Below are positions 1 to 7,027 of a stretch of 14,460 nt of DNA, piece after piece. The notes beneath the pieces are model-generated. The model did not search any database and had not been told where the DNA came from. It saw only the letters and a program-made list of their open reading frames with translations. The stretch is taken from NCBI GenBank assembly GCA_020024255.1, contig JAHHTX010000050.1, forward strand, positions 1 through 14,460, written 5' to 3'. The DNA is from Anaerotignum sp. Lineage in GTDB: Bacteria; Bacillota; Clostridia; Lachnospirales; Anaerotignaceae. The position numbers were made by a program, and so were the translations under genes. The stretch's first letter is position 1; each line of letters starts with the position of its first letter.

Positions 1-84
1 TGGTTTCTTCCGAAAAACCTTTTTTTCTTTTGTAAATATCTTATAAAACAAGGCATTTATGTTAAAAAATTCTCTATCCTCATT

Positions 85-879
85 CTAAGTCAAATATTGA
101 AATATAATTCGTTTGCTTGGGTCACGCAAATCAATGCTTCCTCGATCTTCCTTTGGACGTACCTTTACAAATTCCGCTATCGTTCGGATTTTCTGATCCA
201 TATTGTCCATAGTCCCCAAAAGCACCTGTACATTTCCCACATGACCATGTATATTCTGATGATCAGAAACATCTAATGTTACTTCTGTGTTCTTAAAGTC
301 ATACTTTTCTACCATCTGGGAAATCTGCAGCATAATACGAAGAGATTCTGCATTTTCCACTTCAATGATATCTCCCAGATGAAACTCTGAAAATTGCAGA
401 CCTTCTACCAAAGGAAGTCCCGGCTCATAGGTGTCCTGTATGTCTAACACCCGCCCCTCTTCATCTATGTATAGGTAAGAGTCCATATAAGGTATATATG
501 CCCTTACCTTCCGTTCTGTTAATGAAATAACCATCGTACTTGGCAATTCCATAATCAAATCTGCATGTTGGATATAGGGATTTTTTTTTAGTATATTTTC
601 TGCTCTAAGCCTTGAAAATAGTATCATATTATCCCCTTTTGCAAGACCAATTTCATCTGCCAATTCTGTTGTTGTAAAATTTTTGGAATGCTCCAAGCGA
701 ATTTCTTTTACCGTAAACACAGGAGAAAACATAACCGCTGTGCCTGCCAAAAGCACCAGTGCCGCACCCACAATATACTTTTGTGGAATCTGTTTTCTTT
801 TCTTTGGATGGTAATATTCCAATTCCCTGACTCTGTCTTCCTCTCCTGTTTGCCTTTTCCCGCTTTTCCCCTTTTTCAT
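85..879 (-). CDS. ftsQ: Cell division protein FtsQ/DivIB
   Basis: Bitopic division protein that acts in the septal divisome with FtsL and FtsB/DivIC. The 264-residue product has a basic, charged cytoplasmic N-terminus (about residues 1-33), one hydrophobic membrane segment (about 35-55) and an extracytoplasmic POTRA-like domain directly after it (about 55-124, including FTVKEIRLEHSKN and NPYIQHADLIMELPSTM). A beta domain follows. This order and length fit the DivIB/FtsQ family. I place the start at the ATG at 879 and not the ATG at 888: the AAGGA of the ribosome site sits directly against the upstream ATG but 8 bases from the downstream one. The gene lies 13 bases after murA, whose TAG stop touches the ribosome site, so the two are co-transcribed. 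ftsZ commonly follows in related genomes but would be outside the window. Bases 1-84 show no gene. Confidence 0.9.
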   Translation of the reverse strand: MKKGKSGKRQTGEEDRVRELEYYHPKKRKQIPQKYIVGAALVLLAGTAVMFSPVFTVKEIRLEHSKNFTTTELADEIGLAKGDNMILFSRLRAENILKKNPYIQHADLIMELPSTMVISLTERKVRAYIPYMDSYLYIDEEGRVLDIQDTYEPGLPLVEGLQFSEFHLGDIIEVENAESLRIMLQISQMVEKYDFKNTEVTLDVSDHQNIHGHVGNVQVLLGTMDNMDQKIRTIAEFVKVRPKEDRGSIDLRDPSKRIIFQYLT

Positions 880-892
880 ACCCACCATCCTT

Positions 893-2146
893 CTAGGAAA
901 TCAGATGTACCTTTCCTCCCAAAGAAGTCAGTACATCTTCTATTTTTTCATAGCCACGTTCCATATATTCTGCACCATGCACAATACTTTTCCCCTCTGC
1001 CGCAAGAGATGCAAGCAAGAGTGCTGCTGTCCCACGCAAATCTGTTCCTACAACTTCAGCTGCATACAGTTTTTCTACGCCAAACACTGCCGCATTTTGA
1101 CCTTGCATCCGTATATCCGCCCCCATTTTACATAATTCATTTACATGGCGGAAACGTGCCTCAAATACTGTTTCACTAATCATACAAGTTCCCTTACCTA
1201 ATGTCAATAGGCTCATCATAAGCGGCTGCATATCTGTAGGAAAAGCAGGATACGGCCCTGTTCGCAATGTAAAATCCGATAAAATACGTTTTGGTGCCTG
1301 CAAAAAAATACCATTTTCGTCTGCCCGCTGCCCACATCCCATTTGATCCAAAATTTCCAGAGTACTTTCCATATACTGCTTCTCCGCTCCGTAAAGATAG
1401 ATTTCTCCTCCTGTAATGGCAGATGCACATAAAAAAGTACCTGCTTCAATGCGATCAAAAGGAATGGAAAAATATGCACCATGAAGTTTTCGTACACCTT
1501 CAATCATAATGGTTGGCGAACCTTCTCCGTAAATTTCTGCACCACAGGCACGAAGAAATTTGGCAAGCCATATAATTTCCGGTTCTCTTGCTGCATTGTG
1601 TATTACAGTCGTACCTTCTGCTTTCACAGCAAGGAGCAAAATATTTTCCGTCGCACCTACGCTTGGGAATTCCAAATAAATATCATATCCCAAAAGTTTT
1701 GGGGATTTACAGAAAAAAATGTTATCTTTTTCCGTAATCTCCACGCCCATCTTCTCAAAAGCCCGTAAATGCAGGTCAATGGGACGTTTTCCAATGACAC
1801 ATCCACCGGGATGTCCCAGCTTTGCTTCTTTTTTTCTGCCAAGCAGTGCCCCTAAATATAATATAGACGAACGCATACAAGATACTTGTTCTTCTGGAAT
1901 TTCGCAGGAAGAAATGTGTACGCTGTCTACTGTTACTGTGTTTCCCTCTAAAACTACACTGCACCCAAGGCTTTTTAAGATTTCCAAAGATGCATAAAAA
2001 TCGGAAATCAACGGGCAATTTTCCAAAACCACCTCATCTGCCGCCAAAAGCGTAGCAGCCAAAATCGGAAGTACCGCATTTTTGCTCCCATGCACCGTGT
2101 ACTCTCCACCGATTTTCCTCCCGCCTTCTACAGTATAATATCCCAT
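893..2146 (-). CDS. murA: UDP-N-acetylglucosamine 1-carboxyvinyltransferase MurA
   Basis: First committed step of peptidoglycan synthesis: transfer of enolpyruvate from phosphoenolpyruvate to UDP-GlcNAc in the cytoplasm. At 417 residues it has the usual family length and aligns with the E. coli enzyme almost without gaps. Visible key residues are Lys22 and Asn23 (GSKNAVLP), the catalytic and fosfomycin-reactive Cys116 in GGCVIGKRPIDLHL, the general-base Asp305 in FPTDMQP, Arg371 in TDLRG and Arg397 in ERGYE. Because the active-site Cys is kept (not Asp), the enzyme would be expected to be fosfomycin-sensitive. The ATG is preceded by a G-rich ribosome site (GGGGGG) and a sigma-A type promoter. 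It forms an operon with ftsQ. In many Clostridia both sit at the end of the division and cell-wall cluster; here thrS lies directly upstream, so the cluster is split. Confidence 0.97.
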   Translation of the reverse strand: MGYYTVEGGRKIGGEYTVHGSKNAVLPILAATLLAADEVVLENCPLISDFYASLEILKSLGCSVVLEGNTVTVDSVHISSCEIPEEQVSCMRSSILYLGALLGRKKEAKLGHPGGCVIGKRPIDLHLRAFEKMGVEITEKDNIFFCKSPKLLGYDIYLEFPSVGATENILLLAVKAEGTTVIHNAAREPEIIWLAKFLRACGAEIYGEGSPTIMIEGVRKLHGAYFSIPFDRIEAGTFLCASAITGGEIYLYGAEKQYMESTLEILDQMGCGQRADENGIFLQAPKRILSDFTLRTGPYPAFPTDMQPLMMSLLTLGKGTCMISETVFEARFRHVNELCKMGADIRMQGQNAAVFGVEKLYAAEVVGTDLRGTAALLLASLAAEGKSIVHGAEYMERGYEKIEDVLTSLGGKVHLIS

Positions 2147-2165
2147 AGACGTCCCCCCAAAAAAG

Positions 2166-2193
2166 CTTATATCTTTATACTATAAATAGACAA
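2166..2193 (-). promoter_or_regulatory. Sigma-A type promoter of murA-ftsQ
   Basis: On the minus strand a -35 of TTGTCT (2188-2193) and a -10 of TATAAG (2166-2171) are separated by 16 bases, about 20 bases upstream of the murA start codon. A thrS terminator lies upstream, so murA-ftsQ needs its own promoter. Confidence 0.55.
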
Positions 2194-2373
2194 CTTTTTT
2201 GGTGCTTTTCCTGATGATTAAAATATGACGAATGTTAAAACATTACACAGGGGCTGTTATGATATTCTACTTTTTTCCGGTTTGCAACCCATAAGCATAC
2301 AGCACATAATGGTCAGTATTCCGCCATCTGCTGCCAGTCGATTTGTTTCTTCATCTCTTGCCTCTTTGCGTAT

Positions 2374-2408
2374 ACAAAAAGGGACTTATCCTTTTCGACA
2401 AGTCCCTT
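2374..2408 (-). terminator. Intrinsic terminator of thrS
   Basis: On the minus strand AAGTCCC/GGGACTT arms (2400-2406 and 2381-2387) form a 7-bp stem with a 12-base loop, followed by a run of five U (2376-2380). It lies about 40 bases after the thrS stop. The remainder of the 299-base thrS-murA gap holds the murA promoter and no gene I can support. Confidence 0.85.
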
Positions 2409-2445
2409 CCTTCCCCTAATATAAGGTAATTAGCGATTTTTCGAC

Positions 2446-4353
2446 TTAGTTCAAAGCTCTTGTTCTGATTTCTTCTTTGATTCTTGCAATAACATCAGCC
2501 AAATCAACCTGACCTTCTTCGCCGTTCTTTCTGGAACGCAGAGAAACTTTCTTGGCTTCCTGATCCTTTTCCCCTACTACGATAATATAAGGTACTCTTT
2601 CATTTCTTGCTTCTCTGATTTTGTAACCAATCTTTTCTGCTTTGTTATCTGTTTGTACACGGATACCTTCTGCGTCCAGTTTATCCGCAACTTCTTTTGC
2701 ATAATCAGCAAATTTTTCGGAAATAGGCAGTACCTTTACCTGTACAGGCGACAGCCATGTAGGGAACTGACCTGCAAAGTGTTCAATAAGGATACCGATG
2801 AAACGCTCAATAGAGCCGAAACATACACGGTGAATCATGATAGGACGTTTCTTGCTGCCATCTGCTGCTGTGTATTCCAGTTCAAATCTTTCAGGCATCT
2901 GCATATCCAACTGGATTGTACCACACTGCCATGTTCTTCCAATGGAGTCTTCCAGATGGAAGTCAATTTTAGGGCCGTAGAATGCACCATCACCTTCGTT
3001 TACTGTATATGCAATATGGTTCCGTTCCAACGCATCACGCAGACCGTTTGTTGCCACTTCCCATTCTGCATCTGTACCCATGCTGTCCTCGGGTCTTGTA
3101 GACAATTCAATGTGGTATTTGAAACCAAACAGGCTATATACACTGTCAATCAGTCTAATTACATTGCTAATTTCATCTGTAATCTGATCTTCTGTCATAA
3201 AAATATGTGCATCGTCCTGATTGAAACAACGTACACGCATCAAACCGTGCAATGCACCGCTCTTTTCATGTCTGTGTACCAGACCAATTTCTGCCATACG
3301 CAAAGGCAAATCTCTGTAGGAGTGCATATCCTGCTTGTAAATCAGCATACCGCCAGGACAGTTCATGGGTTTTATGGCATAATCTTCGTCGTCGATTACT
3401 GTTGTATACATATTATCTTTGTAATGATCCCAGTGACCACTTCTGTACCAAAGGTCACGGTTCAGGATAATGGGTGTAGAAACTTCTACATAACCTGCTT
3501 CTTTGTGAATTTCTCTCCAATATTCCAACAGAGTATTTTTCAGTACCATACCATTAGGCAGGAAGAAGGGGAAACCGGGGCCTTCGTCCAGCATCGTAAA
3601 CAGTTTCAATTCCTTGCCCAGTTTTCTGTGGTCACGTTTCTTTGCTTCTTCTACCATGGTCAGATATGCTTCCAGTTCAGATGCCTTTGGATAAGCTGTA
3701 CCATAGATACGGGAAAGCATTTTGTTCTTTTCGCTGCCTCTCCAGTATGCACCAGCAACAGATGTGAGTTTCACTGCCTTAACAGGCTTTGTGCTCATCA
3801 GGTGAGGACCTGCACACAGGTCTGTAAAATCGCCCTGTTTGTAAAAAGAAATGATTGCATCTTCAGGCAAATCCTGAATGAGTTCTACTTTGTATGGTTC
3901 CTGTCTGTCTTCCATATATTTGATTGCCTCTGCACGGGGCAGTTCAAAACGTTCAATAGGCAAATCTTCTTTCACGATTTTCTTCATTTCTGCTTCGATA
4001 GCTTCCAGTTCTTCTGGTGTAAATGCCTTATCTCTGTCGAAATCGTAGTAAAAACCATCTGCGATAGAAGGGCCAATTGCCAGTTTTGTATCAGGGTACA
4101 ATCTCTTTACCGCCTGTGCCATAATATGAGAAGTTGTATGGCGGAATGCCATTTTTCCTGCTTCGTCTTCAAATGTGCAAATGCTTACTTCTGCATCTTT
4201 ATCTACAACAAAACGCAAGTCTTTTACTTCTCCATCTACAATACCTGCACAAGCATTTCTTGCCAAACCTTCGCTGATTGCCTTTGCAATATCCAGTACA
4301 GATACTGCATAATCAAATTCCTTTACAACGCCATCTTTCAATGTAATTTTCAT
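2446..4353 (-). CDS. thrS: Threonyl-tRNA synthetase
   Basis: Charges tRNA-Thr with threonine in the cytoplasm. The 635-residue protein has the complete bacterial layout. An N-terminal TGS domain (about 1-60) is followed by the editing domain with HTTSH (His72, His76) and DLCAGPH (Cys180, His184). The class II catalytic core has motif 2 around Arg361 and motif 3 GSIERFIGILIEH at 513-525. The C-terminal anticodon-binding domain begins near residue 535. The zinc ligands that select threonine are present: Cys332 (MNCPGG), His383 (DDAHIF) and His508 (MIHR). AGGAG lies 9 bases before the ATG. Expression is controlled by a T-box leader reading an ACC codon, and the gene has its own promoter and terminator, so it is a single-gene unit. 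Confidence 0.98.
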   Translation of the reverse strand: MKITLKDGVVKEFDYAVSVLDIAKAISEGLARNACAGIVDGEVKDLRFVVDKDAEVSICTFEDEAGKMAFRHTTSHIMAQAVKRLYPDTKLAIGPSIADGFYYDFDRDKAFTPEELEAIEAEMKKIVKEDLPIERFELPRAEAIKYMEDRQEPYKVELIQDLPEDAIISFYKQGDFTDLCAGPHLMSTKPVKAVKLTSVAGAYWRGSEKNKMLSRIYGTAYPKASELEAYLTMVEEAKKRDHRKLGKELKLFTMLDEGPGFPFFLPNGMVLKNTLLEYWREIHKEAGYVEVSTPIILNRDLWYRSGHWDHYKDNMYTTVIDDEDYAIKPMNCPGGMLIYKQDMHSYRDLPLRMAEIGLVHRHEKSGALHGLMRVRCFNQDDAHIFMTEDQITDEISNVIRLIDSVYSLFGFKYHIELSTRPEDSMGTDAEWEVATNGLRDALERNHIAYTVNEGDGAFYGPKIDFHLEDSIGRTWQCGTIQLDMQMPERFELEYTAADGSKKRPIMIHRVCFGSIERFIGILIEHFAGQFPTWLSPVQVKVLPISEKFADYAKEVADKLDAEGIRVQTDNKAEKIGYKIREARNERVPYIIVVGEKDQEAKKVSLRSRKNGEEGQVDLADVIARIKEEIRTRALN

Positions 4354-4413
4354 ATCTATTCACTCCTTTTACCAATTTTCATACACATCTTGGAAATGGA
4401 GGTTTTTTTGCAA

Positions 4414-4664
4414 TAAAAAAACCCGTCCAATTTCCTTTCGGAAAAGGGACGAGAGTCATATCTCCCGCGGTTCCACCCTTTTTGTTATAAAACCACTCAT
4501 TTAGGACGATAACGGTGTCACCGTGCCGGATTAGGGCAACTCAGAGGTGGTATTCATACACTTTTCAAACGCAGGATACTCTCAACCAATACAGAAAAAA
4601 CTTTCTGCAAGGTATCCCTCTCTGCCCGTCCGAAAAGGACTACTGTCCTCGTCTACGTTTTACA
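4414..4664 (-). promoter_or_regulatory. T-box riboswitch leader, threonine (ACC specifier)
   Basis: The leader RNA of thrS carries the conserved T-box sequence AGGGTGGAACCGCG (4466-4479, minus strand). In Stem I, GAGG/CCUC and CUUUUC/GAAAAG helices flank a specifier loop with AGUA on the 5' side and GAAU-ACC-A on the 3' side. The specifier is ACC (4549-4551), a threonine codon, followed by the expected purine. Uncharged tRNA-Thr should pair with the specifier and with the T-box bulge, stabilising the antiterminator. Known T-box biology supplies this mechanism; the pairing shown was folded by eye. Confidence 0.93.
4415..4451 (-). terminator. T-box regulated attenuator hairpin of thrS
   Basis: Directly after the T-box sequence, CGTCC (arms 4447-4451 and 4424-4428) closes a stem containing CCTTTTCC-GAAA-GGAA, followed by a run of seven U. 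It competes with the antiterminator formed by the T-box sequence. Confidence 0.9.
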
Positions 4665-4670
4665 TTTTTT

Positions 4671-4698
4671 ATTATAACACACAAAACCAAACTGTCAA
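4671..4698 (-). promoter_or_regulatory. Consensus sigma-A promoter of thrS
   Basis: Minus strand: TTGACA (4693-4698), 16-base spacer, TATAAT (4671-4676). Both hexamers are perfect matches. Transcription would start near 4664 and enter the T-box leader. Confidence 0.93.
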
Positions 4699-4763
4699 CA
4701 CCTTTTTCCGAAGACATTTCCTTTTTCCACAATACAGTGTCTATCCGCTGATATTTCATTTAC

Positions 4764-4799
4764 CAAAAAAAGCCTGTCATTCTTTTGGAACAACAAGCT
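4764..4799 (-). terminator. Intrinsic terminator of xth
   Basis: On the minus strand 4771-4799 folds into about 12 base pairs (AGCUUGUUGUUC against GAAUGACAGGCU, with G-U pairs) and a 5-base loop, followed by a run of seven U. It starts about 20 bases after the xth stop and prevents read-through into the thrS leader. Confidence 0.85.
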
Positions 4800-4818
4800 C
4801 TTTTTTTTCAATTTTCAT

Positions 4819-5574
4819 TTATAATGTAATGTCCAACTCCACAGGACAATGGTCAGATCCCATAACATTCTGATGAATCTTGGCATCTGTCATATTTTTT
4901 TTCAGCTTTTCAGAAACCACATAATAGTCGATACGCCACCCGGCATTTTTTTCCCTTGCACGAAAACGATAACTCCACCAAGAATATGCTCCTGTCAAAT
5001 CAGGATAGAAGTAACGGAAGCTGTCTACAAATCCTGCATTTAAAAGTTCTGTAAACTTTCCTCTTTCTTCATCGGTAAAGCCTGCATTTTTGCGATTAGC
5101 TGCCGGATTTTTCAAATCAATTTCTTCATGTGCTACATTTAAATCACCACAAAGAATCACCGGCTTTTTTTTATCCAACTCTGCCACATATTGCCGAAAG
5201 GCATCGTCCCATTCCATACGATAGGCAAGTCTTGCGTTTTCCTGCTGAGAATTTGGGGTATATACAGTCACATGGTAAAACTGCGGAAATTCCAAAGTAA
5301 TGACACGACCTTCTTTATCATGCTCCTCCATGCCCAAACCATAGGCTACGGAAAGAGGTTCTTCTTTGGTAAAAACGGCTACACCGGAATAGCCTTTTTT
5401 CTCTGCATAGTTCCAATATTGGTGATATCCTTCCATGTCCAACTCTATCTGTCCTTCCTGCAATTTTGTTTCTTGCAGGGAAAATATATCTGCATTTGTT
5501 TCTTTAAAATAATCTGCAAATCCTTTTTTTACTGCGGCACGCAGACCATTTACATTCCATGAAATCAATTTCAT
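4819..5574 (-). CDS. xth: Exodeoxyribonuclease III / AP endonuclease
   Basis: Base-excision repair enzyme that cuts DNA 5' of abasic sites and trims 3' ends with Mg2+. The 251-residue product has all motifs of the ExoIII/ExoA family: NVNGLRA (Asn7), LQETKL (metal-binding Glu35), Tyr105 in YTPNSQ, GDLNVAHEEIDL (Asp144, Asn146), SWWSYR, WRIDYYV (Asp216) and GSDHCPV (Asp241, His242). I chose the ATG at 5574: the in-frame GTG at 5586 lies inside the Shine-Dalgarno sequence GGTGGAGG, which is 5 bases from this ATG. The length matches B. subtilis ExoA. The gene is monocistronic and divergent from the ArsC-like gene, with the two promoters interleaved. Confidence 0.96.
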   Translation of the reverse strand: MKLISWNVNGLRAAVKKGFADYFKETNADIFSLQETKLQEGQIELDMEGYHQYWNYAEKKGYSGVAVFTKEEPLSVAYGLGMEEHDKEGRVITLEFPQFYHVTVYTPNSQQENARLAYRMEWDDAFRQYVAELDKKKPVILCGDLNVAHEEIDLKNPAANRKNAGFTDEERGKFTELLNAGFVDSFRYFYPDLTGAYSWWSYRFRAREKNAGWRIDYYVVSEKLKKNMTDAKIHQNVMGSDHCPVELDITL

Positions 5575-5608
5575 CTTTTCCTCCACCTTTCTTTCTGTAA
5601 TTTGTCCC

Positions 5609-5637
5609 AGTATAGCATAAATCTCCTTCTTTGTCTT
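5609..5637 (-). promoter_or_regulatory. Extended -10 promoter of xth
   Basis: Minus strand TGCTATACT (5609-5617) is an extended -10 element; 17 bases upstream lies a weak -35, AAGACA (5632-5637, 4 of 6). Transcription would start near 5602, 28 bases before the xth start. Confidence 0.6.
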
Positions 5638-5664
5638 GTGTCTTTTGCCACCATAAGGTAAAAT
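5636..5664 (+). promoter_or_regulatory. Promoter of the ArsC-like/amidase operon
   Basis: TTGTGT (5636-5641), 17-base spacer, TAAAAT (5659-5664). It lies 32 bases upstream of the ArsC-like start codon. Its -35 overlaps the -35 of the divergent xth promoter. Confidence 0.5.
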
Positions 5665-5696
5665 AAAAACAAGAAAAAGAAGGAGGAATCCAAGTA

Positions 5697-6035
5697 ATGC
5701 AGATACAAATTTATGGTGGAAAAAAATGTTTTGACACCAAAAAAGCAGAACGTTATTTCAAAGAACGGAAAATTCCCTTCCAATCCATTGATATCCACCA
5801 ATACGGCATGAGCAAGCGTGTATTTGAGGCAGCCAAAAGCTGTCTGGACGTGGAAGATATGATAAATCGCAAAGCAAAAGCATATGAATCTTTATACATG
5901 GATTACATTGACGAAAAAAAACGGGAATCTACCCTTTTTGAAAATCCTGCCCTTTTTGCTACACCCATTGTCAGAAACGGCAGTCAATTCACACTGGGAT
6001 ACCACCCTGAAATATGGAAAACTTGGAAAGCATAA
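5697..6035 (+). CDS. ArsC/Spx-family thioredoxin-fold protein
   Basis: The 112-residue protein belongs to the ArsC family of thioredoxin-like proteins: beta strand MQIQIYGG, a single nucleophile-position Cys11 (KKCFDTKKAERYF), then KIPFQSIDI, the cis-Pro segment ATPIVRNG near residue 90 and a C-terminal LGYHPEIWKTW. Only one cysteine stands at the N-terminal active site, so the CXXC of redox-sensing Spx is absent. Cys49 is the only other cysteine. This pattern is commonly labelled arsenate reductase, but no ars genes are nearby, so arsenate reduction is not supported by context. A general redox or regulatory role is equally possible. AGGAGG lies 10 bases before the ATG. The amidase gene starts 26 bases after the stop, so they form an operon. 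Confidence 0.85.
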   Translation: MQIQIYGGKKCFDTKKAERYFKERKIPFQSIDIHQYGMSKRVFEAAKSCLDVEDMINRKAKAYESLYMDYIDEKKRESTLFENPALFATPIVRNGSQFTLGYHPEIWKTWKA

Positions 6036-6061
6036 AGACATAAAGATAGGAGGAGTTGTAT

Positions 6062-6850
6062 ATGAAAATTGCATTGGCACAGATAGATATGGGATTTGAA
6101 CAGAAAGAGCCTGCAAAAAAACGCTGTCAGGTACTGATGGAAGAAGCCGCAAGACAGCAGGCAGATTTGGTGATATTTCCCGAAATGACATTAACGGGAT
6201 TTACCATGTCCCCTACTCTTTATGGAGAAACCCACGAAAACGCCCCTACTCTTACTTTCTTTCAGGAAGAAGCAAAAAAACATCATCTTGCAATTATATT
6301 TGGTATGATTTTTCTGGAAAACAGCACAGCGAAAAACCACTGTATCATTTTGGATAAAAACGGAACAATACAGGCAGATTATGCAAAAATACACCCATTT
6401 TCATTTGGTGCAGAGGCAAAACATTATGTAGGCGGAGATACTCCTGCCTTCTGCAAAATCGAAGGTATTCCCATAAGTCCCTTTGTCTGTTATGATTTAC
6501 GTTTCCCTGAAATTTTTCAGGCAGTGTCCACAGAAAGCCAACTGATTACCATTATTGCCAACTGGCCTGTCGCACGTATCTCCCACTGGAAAACACTGCT
6601 GCAAGCAAGAGCTATCGAAAACCAATGCTTTATTGCAGGCGTAAACCGCACTGGCAAAGATAAGACGTTGACCTATTCCGGAGACAGTATGCTTGTTTCC
6701 CCTACAGGAGAAATTCTTCTGCACTTAAATGAGAAAGAATCTCTCGGTGTCTGTGATATAGACATTACCGAAGCAGAAATAATCCGAAAAGAATTTCCTT
6801 TAAAGGCAGACCGAAAAGAAGCACTATATTGCAAACTTTATGAAAGATAA
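6062..6850 (+). CDS. Carbon-nitrogen hydrolase (nitrilase superfamily, omega-amidase-like)
   Basis: Hydrolase of C-N bonds acting on an amide. The 262-residue protein has the Glu-Lys-Cys triad of the nitrilase superfamily: Glu41 in FPEMTLTGF, Lys109 in YAKIHPF and Cys143 in VCYDLRFPEIF, with the usual ANWP (167-169) and QARAIEN (181-187) segments. YDLRFPE is the motif of the Nit2/YafV group, whose studied members are omega-amidases removing ammonia from alpha-ketoglutaramate or alpha-ketosuccinamate. The exact substrate is inference. I chose the ATG at 6062, with AGGAGGAG ending 6 bases upstream; the in-frame TTG at 6056 touches that site. It is the second gene of an operon with the ArsC-like protein. 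No clear U-tract terminator follows. Confidence 0.9.
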   Translation: MKIALAQIDMGFEQKEPAKKRCQVLMEEAARQQADLVIFPEMTLTGFTMSPTLYGETHENAPTLTFFQEEAKKHHLAIIFGMIFLENSTAKNHCIILDKNGTIQADYAKIHPFSFGAEAKHYVGGDTPAFCKIEGIPISPFVCYDLRFPEIFQAVSTESQLITIIANWPVARISHWKTLLQARAIENQCFIAGVNRTGKDKTLTYSGDSMLVSPTGEILLHLNEKESLGVCDIDITEAEIIRKEFPLKADRKEALYCKLYER

Positions 6851-6962
6851 TCATAAATCGGTCAAGGGAAGAACTTCTTCATAAGGGGTAGGACGGAGTT
6901 TCAAAACATTAGTTTCTAGCCACTGGTTTCTTTATTGTCCTATTTCTTTTTCCAAAGTAAGC

Positions 6963-6989
6963 ACCCATTTTCTCCTTTCACATACTATA
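6963..6989 (+). promoter_or_regulatory. Sigma-K-like sporulation promoter of the cysteine-rich gene
   Basis: AC (6963-6964), exactly 16 bases, then CATACTATA (6981-6989). This fits the B. subtilis sigma-K pattern AC-N16/17-CATANNNTA; CATACTAT is also one base from the sigma-E -10 CATACAAT. No good sigma-A promoter is seen in the same gap. Transcription would start near 6997, about 30 bases before the start codon. The match was made by eye against remembered consensus sequences. Confidence 0.6.
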
Positions 6990-7027
6990 TACAGAAATCA
7001 AAATCAATTTCAAGGAGGTTGTCTTTT

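Noticed and set aside
2225..2419. A 64-codon open frame between murA and thrS
   Set aside because: No ribosome site or protein-like composition; its end runs through the thrS terminator.
2653..4416. A 587-codon open frame on the plus strand opposite thrS
   Set aside because: It is the complement of a clearly real gene, has no ribosome site, and its Cys/Phe/Ile-rich product has no recognisable motif. The openness follows from thrS codon bias.
6860..6945. Possible hairpins after the amidase gene (GAAGAACTTCTTC; TAGGAC/GTCCTA)
   Set aside because: Neither has a compact stem followed by a clear U-tract, so I do not call a terminator.
6935..7027. A 31-residue N-terminal extension of the cysteine-rich protein
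   Set aside because: It would cover the sigma-K-like promoter and the AAGGAGG ribosome site and has no ribosome site of its own.
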